From NCBI GenBank assembly GCA_019636475.1, contig JAHBXN010000002.1:186001-250000 (forward strand): a stretch of 64,000 bases of DNA. Reading direction: 5' to 3'. Below, piece by piece: positions 9,245-16,014 of the stretch; position 1 is the stretch's first letter; each line of letters opens with the position of its first letter. The DNA comes from Phycisphaerae bacterium. Lineage in GTDB: Bacteria; Planctomycetota; Phycisphaerae; UBA1845; UTPLA1. The position numbers were made by a program, and so were the translations under genes. Under the pieces are notes generated by a model. The model was given only the letters and a program-made list of their open reading frames with translations. It made no database searches and had not been told where the DNA came from.

Positions 9245-9954
9245 TTATCAACCTTGACGGCTGGCGGCCCTTCTTGCACGGCGAAGAAGTCCCGCTCCGT
9301 CGATCTCTACGAACCCCCTCGAAACGCCGTAACCCATCCTACCGCAAACAGTTCCTGCGACGCAAGCAACTATTTTTGGTGATTCACAGGCCAAATCCTG
9401 CGGCAAGTCCTTCCGTGGCACGAAGATACGATTCCGACATGGTTTCGAGGCCAGCGGACGGAACTCGCCCCAATGCTCATAACATCCTATTTAGAATAGT
9501 CTTATGTCGGCCCGACATGCTTCCCTCCCCTCACCTGCCGGCATGGCGGATCGCGGTCGCCTCATTGATCGCTCTGTAGCCCGACAGCCCGACTCGCCCA
9601 CCATCTGTGCCATGAATCTGGCACTCCTTGCATCACCGGACCGGCGGTTTCTGCCGCTGGGATCGCACCTGAAGATGATCAAATCGCCCGTTCCCATCGC
9701 ATCAAAGACGCCGGTAACTCCACCCGCAAAGAACCAGACGGCCCGCTGAACCACAAGGCACGTTCAACAAGCCACTTAGGCGCCATATCGCCTGCCATCA
9801 GGCCCTTTGCAACGCGAGAGCCTTCCCGCTAATCTACGGGGCTTTCGTTTTGGACGCAGCCGGTTCCACCCCGGGATCGCCTGGGAGACGGCCACGGCGG
9901 CCCCGGATCACATGAAATTGCATCCCCGCATCTGCGGGTGTCGGAGCTTTCGGA
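9245..9954. other. Intergenic region without a recognisable gene
   Basis: About 700 bases between the divergent HU and PpiD-like genes. Open frames on both strands lack family features, plausible start sites and coding-like composition. A short imperfect hairpin at 9819-9843 (CCG/CGG plus AGCC/GGCT) followed by TTTCGTTTT could be a weak plus-strand terminator. The ribosome site for the next gene (GGAG near 9943) lies at the right end. I see no tRNA or known riboswitch. Confidence 0.5.
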
Positions 9955-12087
9955 ATGATTAAGACGCTACGGGTTCACAGCAAGAAAATCATGGTGGGCC
10001 TCGTTCTGTTCGCCATGTTTTCCTTCGTCGGCGGTTCTGCTTTGACTTCCTGCTTTCAGCAGCGAGCCAGCGACATCCTGGTCATGCGCTGCTACGGCGA
10101 GACCCTCAATTTGCAGGATCTCAATGCAGCACAGGCCGATACCGAAATCCTCGGGCGCCTGATGTTCGATTGGAGAAACGGCCGGGGCGATGAAATCGAT
10201 GTCCGTCATTGGCTGATGCTCTCGAAAGAAGCGGAGCGGGCCGGCATCACGATCTCCTCCGCGGACGTGAACAGAGTTCTCGAACAACGCGAATCCATGC
10301 TGGTTCAATTCAACGCCGGAACGCTTGCCGACATTCGCAAGCAACTGCGTGTCTCGCTTTCGGCCATGCAGGCGGCCGTTGCGCGACAGATGGCGATCGG
10401 GGAGTATTTCGAACGCATTCGCCTGGCGTCGATGCCGTCCGAGCCACAGGTGAAGCACTATGTGCAGGCAACCGAAGACAAAATAAACGTCGGCTTCGTG
10501 GCGCTCAAAGCCGACCAGTTCATCGACAACAACGAGCCCGTCTCCGCCGAGGACGCGGCGGCGCAGTTTGCAAAGTACAAGGACGTGCTGCCGGCCGACA
10601 GCCCTGACGGTTTCGGATACAAGCATCCGCAACGCGTGAGGCTTCAGTACGTTGCCGCGTCGGTCTCAAAGATTGAAGCCCAGGTCAGCGTCACCGAAGA
10701 AGAAATCAAAAATCAGTGGAAGGCCAATCCGAACAAGTACATGAAGACCATCATGGTTGATGAGCCGGCGCCGGTCGACCCGGCCGCGACTCAACCTGCG
10801 TCGCAACCCGAGATGCGGCAGGTTCCCAAGCAGGTGCCGCAAACATACACCGAGAGCCGCGACGCCATCTCCCGCGAATTGAAGAAAAACAAGGCCGCAC
10901 GGCTTGCGCGTCAATTCGCATCGCGCCTCACCGAGGAACTTGCGAAACCCTGGGCAGATCTGAAGAACGACGAGAAGACCGGATTCAAGCCGATTCCTGA
11001 ATCGGTCAAGGACCCGGCTTTCCTCCGGAGCGTGAGCGCTCAACTGGCTGCAAAGTTTGGCGTGAACGTCGACTACAGCGAGACCGATTTCTCCTCAGAA
11101 GAGGATATCGCCAACGACTTCGTTCTGCGCGGCGCCGAAATGCCCGGCGATAAGGACACGCCCATCTCCTTGTCGGAGCTCGCGTTTCGAGTGCCCGGAT
11201 TCTTCACGCCCGAGGCCAACCGCGAATCTGACCTGCGGATGCAGTTATTCCAGACGCCCATCCTCCCGATGACGGTCGCCGGCCCTTCTGCCGGATTCGA
11301 AATTCGTGGAAACCAGCTTGTGCCCAAGCCCGGCGAGCCCGCCAACTACATCGTCTTTCGGGTCATCGAAACCCGCGACGCCCAGGCGCCGCTCGTCATT
11401 GACGAAGTAATGCCCAAAGTCGAACGCGACATTCGATTGCAGCGCGCCTTCGGCCGAGTGGAGCCGATCGCGAAGGAACTGTGCGCCGTCGCCTCGCGCA
11501 TCGGTCTCGACCTTGCGTTGACGCACTTCGAGGACTTGCGTGTGACACGAGGCGTTCGCGCCGTATCGAAGCCCGCGCCGTTCTCGCGCATGAGCCGAAT
11601 CACCGATCCCGCCGAACGGGAAACGCGCGCCCGCGAAAACCGTCCGATGATCGAGTATTCCGAGGTTGTCGGCGTCGGACGGGCGCCCGAGTTCGTGGAT
11701 GCCTGCTTTGAGATGGCCGCCGACAACTGGGCCCCGCCGATTCTGGACGTTCCGCAGACCAGTGCGGTTCTCGCCGCATCCACTCAGCCGGCGTCCGTAC
11801 CTCCACCGAAGGCCCGGGTGATCTCGATTCCCAAAACCAAGACGTGGTATGTGATCGAATTGCTCTCGACGAACCGCGTCAACAGCGACAACTACGAATC
11901 CGAGAAGCGCCAAGTCGCGTTCCAGACGATCATGGGCGATCGAAGCCTCGTCTCCCGGCTCCAATGGTTCGATCCCACCGCAATCGAGAAACGCTGCGAC
12001 TACAAGGACCTCGACAAGGACGCACAAGGTCGCTCTCGCATCGGCATGTACTCGCCCGCGCCGCAACAGCCGTTCAGTTTCTATTGA
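9955..12087 (+). CDS. Membrane-anchored SurA/PpiD-like periplasmic chaperone
   Basis: The 710-aa product begins with a short basic segment and one transmembrane helix (VGLVLFAMFSFVGGSAL), followed by a large extracytoplasmic part. The N-terminal arrangement (anchor, short strand ILVMRCYGETLNLQDL, then a helical SurA_N-like domain) is that of PpiD-type foldases that hold newly exported outer-membrane proteins. I cannot point to a clear parvulin active-site motif, so isomerase activity is doubtful. Two linkers rich in Thr-Gln-Pro-Ala interrupt the sequence near residues 280 and 605. It appears monocistronic. Confidence is moderate for the family and low for catalysis. Confidence 0.68.
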   Translation: MIKTLRVHSKKIMVGLVLFAMFSFVGGSALTSCFQQRASDILVMRCYGETLNLQDLNAAQADTEILGRLMFDWRNGRGDEIDVRHWLMLSKEAERAGITISSADVNRVLEQRESMLVQFNAGTLADIRKQLRVSLSAMQAAVARQMAIGEYFERIRLASMPSEPQVKHYVQATEDKINVGFVALKADQFIDNNEPVSAEDAAAQFAKYKDVLPADSPDGFGYKHPQRVRLQYVAASVSKIEAQVSVTEEEIKNQWKANPNKYMKTIMVDEPAPVDPAATQPASQPEMRQVPKQVPQTYTESRDAISRELKKNKAARLARQFASRLTEELAKPWADLKNDEKTGFKPIPESVKDPAFLRSVSAQLAAKFGVNVDYSETDFSSEEDIANDFVLRGAEMPGDKDTPISLSELAFRVPGFFTPEANRESDLRMQLFQTPILPMTVAGPSAGFEIRGNQLVPKPGEPANYIVFRVIETRDAQAPLVIDEVMPKVERDIRLQRAFGRVEPIAKELCAVASRIGLDLALTHFEDLRVTRGVRAVSKPAPFSRMSRITDPAERETRARENRPMIEYSEVVGVGRAPEFVDACFEMAADNWAPPILDVPQTSAVLAASTQPASVPPPKARVISIPKTKTWYVIELLSTNRVNSDNYESEKRQVAFQTIMGDRSLVSRLQWFDPTAIEKRCDYKDLDKDAQGRSRIGMYSPAPQQPFSFY

Positions 12088-12714
12088 TGTGATCCCGGCC
12101 GTTTCGCCCGGACATTCTGGACGCACGCCCGCGTAAAAATGGCGACCGGCGGATCGGACCAGGAGAATGACGAACGTACAAAGACGTTGACGCGATCCTG
12201 AACCGCCGCCGGTCTCTCCCCACTCCTAAAGCCCAGTGCGGCTGATCGTCCGCGCTCCAGGCGCAAGTTCGACCGCTGAGGCGAGCGTCAGCCCTGATCC
12301 GCCGCTTTCCACTCCGAAAAAATACGATTGTCTTAATATGGCTGCGTCAGCCGAACCACCCCAGGGTGAACGCTCGAACATCGCTTCGCATGAGACAATC
12401 GGATCAGGCCTCTGGGCACGCCCTCGGGCTTTGTGCGGCGGTTCGCTGGGAGATTTGCGAGATTCCGCCGCGCTGGAAAACGATTTCTTAACAGAAACGG
12501 CCGCCAAAGTCAAGATTTGGCCCATTGTCGCGCGGCCTATGACCGTCACTGCCTCCCGAGATCCGAGCAAGATAGCCGTCCCGGTTTGAGCGATTTCGGA
12601 TGCTGAGCATGCGACTTTTTCGATCACGGATGCTGAATTTTCCACCGGCTCCCGGACTCCACCGATGGCATCCACCAATGCGGACTTTCGATTTCTCGCG
12701 CCCCTGGTTTTTTG
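12088..12714. other. Intergenic region, no gene recognised
   Basis: About 630 bases between the PpiD-like gene and the promoter of the structured transcript. Open frames on both strands (about 117 and 150 codons) have no family features, no good ribosome site and overlap each other. A short repeated word CGGATGCTGA occurs twice near 12598-12630. Nothing else stands out. Confidence 0.5.
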
Positions 12715-12744
12715 TTGACTCTGAAAATCGGCTCTGACTAGACT
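12715..12744 (+). promoter_or_regulatory. Sigma70-type promoter of the structured leader RNA
   Basis: TTGACT at 12715-12720 (five of six matches to the -35 consensus), an 18-base spacer, and TAGACT at 12739-12744 (four of six matches to the -10). It predicts a transcript starting near 12750, exactly where the series of hairpins begins. Confidence 0.6.
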
Positions 12745-12938
12745 AGAGATGTCCGGCGAGTGCCCGATCGCATCGCCTCAAACATGGGCGAGGCGACAGC
12801 GATCGGCGTGCAGACCGGACCGAGCGATGCACTCCGTGCATCGGGCGTTGTGTCCGGCCGGTGACGGCCGTCGGACGGGTGAAGGCTCGACGCGCGACAT
12901 TCACTCATGCCCCGCGATCGAGGTCGCCGCCCATCACG

Positions 12939-12951
12939 AAGGAGGTGATCC
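12939..12951 (+). promoter_or_regulatory. Full-length Shine-Dalgarno complementary to the 16S 3' end
   Basis: AAGGAGGTGATCC is perfectly complementary over 13 nt to the conserved 16S rRNA tail GGATCACCTCCTT and is followed directly by ATG 12952, with ideal spacing from GGAGG. ATCAC (12933-12937) can pair with GTGAT (12945-12949), which would present the GAAGGAG core in a 7-nt loop. Confidence 0.8.
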
Positions 12952-12981
12952 ATGACGAGTGAGAGTAAGAAGCTGCTCTAG
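12952..12981 (+). CDS. Nine-codon leader peptide MTSESKKLL
   Basis: A minimal ORF (ATG to TAG at 12979-12981) directly behind the strongest possible ribosome-binding sequence. The peptide MTSESKKLL has no signal or known motif. It lies inside a transcript that has a good promoter and ends at a strong terminator, and its stop codon falls between two complementary repeats (12972-12976 and 12984-12989). That placement suggests that ribosome position, not the peptide, matters. No known leader-peptide family is recognised. Confidence 0.5.
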   Translation: MTSESKKLL

Positions 12982-13028
12982 AGTGCAGCGACCGTGGCTG
13001 CAACACTCTAGGCAGCCTCATTGTTCTT

Positions 13029-13073
13029 GACCCGCCGGTGGCTGAGTCTCAGCGCCGGCGGGTCTTGTTATTT
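13029..13073 (+). terminator. Strong intrinsic terminator
   Basis: GACCCGCCGG (13029-13038) pairs perfectly with CCGGCGGGTC (13055-13064), with an additional inner stem GCTGA/TCAGC, followed by TTGTTATTT. It separates the structured transcript from the release-factor-like gene that starts at 13146. Confidence 0.85.
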
Positions 13074-13145
13074 AAGATCCCGACGCAGCCGATTCCGTGT
13101 GGCTCCTCGCACACTTCGCAACAAGGCAGCCTGAAACCCAAACAA

Positions 13146-13670
13146 ATGAACGGATCACGCGACCACTGGCTGCTGCAGTCTGACGACAATCTGCTTCGCC
13201 AGTGCCAGATTGACACCTATCGCGCCAGCGGTCCCGGCGGCCAGAAACGGAACAAAACCAGTTCAGCGGTTCGATTGCGGCACAAGCCCAGCGGACTGCT
13301 TGCCATTGCAGAAGAGAGCAGGTCTCAACACGAGAACAAGGCCAAGGCGTTGCGGCGATTGAGGATGGCCATCGCCCTGGAGATTCGCGTCGAATCCTCG
13401 GCCGCCGATCGCCATGCGGTCGTGGCGGGCGCGATCAGTTCGTCCGGCGGCATCGCGGTTCCGAGGCGTTCTCCGGACCGACCACGAATTATCGCGCACG
13501 TCATCGACGAAATCGCAGCCCACGGCGGAAGAATACAAATGGCGGCAGCATCGATCGGCGTCACGACCTCCCAATTATCGAAGTTCGTCTGCGACGACGG
13601 CAAAGTGCTTGCCGCGGTCAATCGCATTCGAAGCCAATTCGGCATTGGCCCACTCACTCAGCGAGAATGA
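13146..13670 (+). CDS. Release-factor-like protein with GGQ domain
   Basis: The 174-aa product contains an RF-1-type peptidyl-tRNA hydrolysis domain, with [20 protein letters not shown] at residues 26-45 including the catalytic GGQ at 31-33. The codon-recognition domains of RF1/RF2 are absent, as in ArfB or mitochondrial C12orf65-type rescue factors, so it probably frees stalled ribosomes. The C-terminal 75 residues are not ArfB-like and include a helix-turn-helix-like stretch near 131-148 ([18 protein letters not shown]). The start ATG 13146 lacks a Shine-Dalgarno; longer upstream frames would run through the terminator and are unlikely. Confidence 0.8.
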   Translation: MNGSRDHWLLQSDDNLLRQCQIDTYRASGPGGQKRNKTSSAVRLRHKPSGLLAIAEESRSQHENKAKALRRLRMAIALEIRVESSAADRHAVVAGAISSSGGIAVPRRSPDRPRIIAHVIDEIAAHGGRIQMAAASIGVTTSQLSKFVCDDGKVLAAVNRIRSQFGIGPLTQRE

Positions 13671-13696
13671 TCGGCCCGCAAACCGATCGTGACAAA

Positions 13697-13739
13697 AAAG
13701 AAGCCCGGCTGAGAATGGCCGGGCCTCCAATCGTTTTTT
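13697..13739. terminator. Bidirectional intrinsic terminator
   Basis: GCCCGGC (13703-13709) pairs with GCCGGGC (13718-13724). T-runs flank it on both strands: TCGTTTTTT on plus, and TTCTTTTTT read on minus. It serves the release-factor-like gene and the convergent small exported protein gene. Confidence 0.85.
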
Positions 13740-13824
13740 GATTCAATTGCCGTGAGCCGATGCCGGGCCTCGGGTAAACCGACGGCCGAGCGTCTCTCAT
13801 GGCAGCAGCGAGCGAGCCGCCGTA

Positions 13825-14202
13825 TCAGATACCGCCGCCGCCGACACCACCACCGCCACCGCCACCGCCGCCGCCGGCACCACCGCCGCCGCCGATGCCG
13901 CCCTGACCATCAGATGGCTGCGCGGGAGCATCGCCTCCGGGGAAGCCCGGAGGAACGTCGAAGAGGTCGCCATCGCCGCAGCCGAGCGGAATCGTGCAGC
14001 TCGGGTCAGCATTGAAGTCGGGCGTCTGAAGCAGGGGCCAGAGCAGATTGATCTGGTCAGCCGGCGAGCAGAACGTCAACACGCCGCCGCAGATCGGCAA
14101 AGACGCGGCAAAGTTGATGCAATTGTTGGCGAACAGGCTGCTGCCGGCGGCCAACAGGCCCAGACCGACCAACTTTCGCCGAATGCTCTTGTGCTTTCGC
14201 AT
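13825..14202 (-). CDS. Small exported protein with polyglycine tail
   Basis: 125 aa with a basic N-terminus and signal-like hydrophobic stretch (KLVGLGLLAAGSSLFA). The mature part carries five cysteines (CINF, ICGG, FCSP, SCTI, GCGD), then a Pro/Gln-rich linker and about 27 residues almost entirely glycine. GGAAGG precedes ATG 14202. No family is recognised. The gene that precedes it on the minus strand (14306-14593) is of the same kind: short, exported, Cys-containing and Gly-ending. The two may form an operon and could be surface or appendage components, but this is only inference. Confidence 0.65.
   Translation of the reverse strand: MRKHKSIRRKLVGLGLLAAGSSLFANNCINFAASLPICGGVLTFCSPADQINLLWPLLQTPDFNADPSCTIPLGCGDGDLFDVPPGFPGGDAPAQPSDGQGGIGGGGGAGGGGGGGGGGVGGGGI
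13831..13902. repeat. CCN/GGN triplet-repeat tract
   Basis: Imperfect trinucleotide repeat, mostly CCG and CCA on the plus strand, encoding the polyglycine tail of the small exported protein on the minus strand. Such tracts are prone to replication slippage, so tail length may differ between strains. Confidence 0.8.
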
Positions 14203-14305
14203 GATGGTGCCTTCCTATCTTTTATATCGTCAAATTACGAGGTAATTCTATCCAAACGCAAAGCGATCTCCTTCGGCGCGAAATACGTGCCGTGCCGCTC
14301 GGTTA

Positions 14306-14593
14306 TCAGCCGCCACCGCCAACGGGAATTTCACGAACCGGGCAACCCCACATGAGATCGTCATCCTGGTTGATGACCGGTCCGAGGACGCCATCGGCCG
14401 CACGGATCGCGTAATTCTCGGTGCCGCAGACATACAGCAGACCGAGGAAATAACCGTTATTGTCAATCAACAGTCCGCTCGAGGATAAGCCGGCTGTCCC
14501 GGTGGACGCGCAAAGCGTGAGGAACTGCGTGACGAACGCGCCAGCGGCTACATAGCCGGCAAGGACGAACATACGGATTTTACGTCGACTCAT
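14306..14593 (-). CDS. Small exported protein, unknown function
   Basis: 95 aa. The N-terminus is MSRRKIRMFVLAGYVAAGAF, a good signal peptide. The mature part has three cysteines (LCAST, VCGTE, WGCPV) and ends VREIPVGGGG. A clear GGAGGA lies seven bases before ATG 14593. It is followed on the same strand by the polyglycine protein. I do not recognise a family; the short exported form, cysteines and terminal glycines suggest relatedness in kind to its neighbour, though an alignment is not convincing by eye. Confidence 0.6.
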   Translation of the reverse strand: MSRRKIRMFVLAGYVAAGAFVTQFLTLCASTGTAGLSSSGLLIDNNGYFLGLLYVCGTENYAIRAADGVLGPVINQDDDLMWGCPVREIPVGGGG

Positions 14594-14816
14594 CTAAGAT
14601 GTCCTCCAAGACCCCGAGGTAGGCAAAGTCGCAGGTGGGGATACAGGCGAGGCGTGCAATAGGCTCAATAGCTCACCTACACATTGAAATGGTACCGCGA
14701 CGCCAAGTGGTTTTCAAGCCCCGGCGTCCTATCCAGAAACGCCTCCAGCCGCCCACGTCCGAGAAGCTCCCCGTTTCCGGATCAGGCCATAACACGCTGA
14801 CGGCAGCGGTCCGAAT

Positions 14817-15728
14817 TTACATCTGCACCCGGGTAAACGGCTTGATGATCAAGGCGAAAACGATGGACAACACGAACAGCGTGACCAGCCAATGGACGTC
14901 GTAGCCGAATATCGGCGTCGATCGCGGAGGATACGCGATTCGAATCGATTCGATCGGCGACGATTCCGCGATGGACATTTCGCCCGAGTAAAGCAGGCGA
15001 TCGAACCAGTGTCCGCCGCGAAGACTGCTGATCGGACCAAACTCCTCTCCGATCACCACAGGCACCCGCACCGCATTCACCGCATCTCCGAATTCAAGGA
15101 TTTTCTCACCGACCGAATCCGCGCGCAGCCGCCAGTCGGCCGTCCCGAGGGGCACGGCGCGACAAGGATCGTGCGGATCGTGAACGACGCCTGCGGGCAG
15201 TTTCAGTCGCGAACCGACACCCATCAGCGCGGCCTGCATCCGATCCCTTTTTTCGTAGTCAACTGTCGAAGCGGTCGCCTCGCGAGTAATCGGGTCCGCC
15301 GCCGAAGCGACCGGTTTGAGCTGAACGGTCACCCGAATCAACTCGCCGGGCTTGAAGGGACGGAATTGATATCGAAGGCCGATCTGCGCCATGATCAGAA
15401 CGAAGGGAACAGCCATGATGACCATCGGACGAAGCGAATGGAGCATGAGGCGCAGCGCATGCCAGATGATCATCCGCTGCGCCCGAAACGTCACCGCGAG
15501 GTTGTCCTTGAAAAGACGCGTCGACAGCAGATGCGCGGAGATCTGATTGCGAACATCCTTGATGGCGGATTGGTTGGACGTCCAGCCCCATATCAGCAGC
15601 ATGAGCCAGCCGATCAACGCGGAAATGACCACGAGCGCCACGGCGGGTGAACAAAAGGACACCAGTGCGAACGCCGCTGCGCCCAGTGCGTTCATTCCGC
15701 GCGTGATCATGTCGAGCGCTGCATTCAT
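14817..15728 (-). CDS. Integral membrane protein of unknown function
   Basis: About 303 aa from ATG 15728 (a TTG lies two codons earlier). Two N-terminal hydrophobic segments, a cytoplasmic-looking helical stretch (SAIKDVRNQISAHLLSTRLF onward), a further helix pair (RPMVIMAVPFVLIMAQIGL), an extracytoplasmic domain of about 150 residues and a final C-terminal helix. The pattern of helix, charged helical hairpin and helix recalls the Oxa1/EMC3/DUF106 superfamily, but I only infer this from layout. It is the last gene of a five-gene minus-strand operon with two phosphodiesterases, so it may help place or process their membrane or surface substrate. Confidence 0.75.
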   Translation of the reverse strand: MNAALDMITRGMNALGAAAFALVSFCSPAVALVVISALIGWLMLLIWGWTSNQSAIKDVRNQISAHLLSTRLFKDNLAVTFRAQRMIIWHALRLMLHSLRPMVIMAVPFVLIMAQIGLRYQFRPFKPGELIRVTVQLKPVASAADPITREATASTVDYEKRDRMQAALMGVGSRLKLPAGVVHDPHDPCRAVPLGTADWRLRADSVGEKILEFGDAVNAVRVPVVIGEEFGPISSLRGGHWFDRLLYSGEMSIAESSPIESIRIAYPPRSTPIFGYDVHWLVTLFVLSIVFALIIKPFTRVQM

Positions 15729-15770
15729 GAACAAGTACCGATCGATTCCCGAAACGCGACTCCCGGACGA

Positions 15771-15977
15771 CTACTCGATATATCCCAGCCCGCGCAGCCG
15801 ATCGAGTACGGCCGGATCGGTCTCGGTGCCACTGCCTTTGGCCTTGTCGAGCTCGGCCAGTTCTTTCTCGATTGCATGAGTAATGAATTCGTCGGGACTG
15901 CTGTAGCCGGCGGCCTCGGCATATTTCCGAACGCGCTCCAGCAGACCTTTGTCAATTTTTACGTTTCCGCCGAACAC
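15771..15977 (-). CDS. 68-aa ribbon-helix-helix-like protein
   Basis: GTG start at 15977 with GGGAGGG upstream. The N-terminal strand VKIDKGLLERVRKYAEAAGY and following helix SSPDEFITHAIEKELAEL fit a CopG/Arc-type ribbon-helix-helix fold. There is no toxin partner next door: it sits 36 bases before the membrane-protein gene and 37 after a phosphodiesterase gene, so antitoxin function is unlikely. The C-terminus LDRLRGLGYIE resembles the tail motif found near the ends of sulfatase-like proteins, including the two at 24.6 and 26.2 kb. It could be a local regulator or an adaptor. Confidence 0.72.
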   Translation of the reverse strand: MFGGNVKIDKGLLERVRKYAEAAGYSSPDEFITHAIEKELAELDKAKGSGTETDPAVLDRLRGLGYIE

Positions 15978-16014
15978 GATAACAAACCCTCCCGAAGAAT
16001 TAACCGCGAGAAAC

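Larger units (their letters stand above)
12750..13073 (+). ncRNA. Structured, terminator-ended transcript (leader or small RNA)
   Basis: The predicted RNA of about 320 nt is densely paired. CCGATCGC (12764-12771) pairs with 12799-12806 and TCGCCTC (12773-12779) with 12790-12796, enclosed by GTCCGG/CCGGAC (12751-12756 with 12815-12820). A perfect 8-bp hairpin lies at 12825-12843, a GC-rich hairpin at 12852-12876, and a 7-bp stem at 12877-12906. Then come a full-length Shine-Dalgarno, a 9-codon ORF, alternating GCTGC/GCAGC repeats and a strong terminator. It matches no RNA family I know (not 6S, SRP, RNase P or tmRNA by conserved motifs). It may be an attenuating leader for the downstream release-factor-like gene, or an independent RNA. 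Confidence 0.5.

Noticed and set aside
9617-9632. Sigma54-like TGGCAC...TTGCA
   Set aside because: Spacing is 3 rather than 5 bases between the elements.
9274-9754. Overlapping ORFs of 80-100 codons on both strands
   Set aside because: No ribosome site, no family features, and mutually overlapping; typical chance frames in GC-rich DNA.
12226-12678. 150-codon minus ORF and 117-codon plus ORF in the same stretch
   Set aside because: Both lack recognisable features and ribosome sites and lie antisense to each other.
12939-12951. Minus-strand GGATCACCTCCTT as the end of a 16S rRNA gene
   Set aside because: None of the neighbouring 16S sequence is present; the match is explained as a Shine-Dalgarno on the plus strand.
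15771-15977. Antitoxin of a toxin-antitoxin pair
   Set aside because: The fold fits, but neither neighbour resembles a toxin; the gene is embedded in a phosphodiesterase operon.
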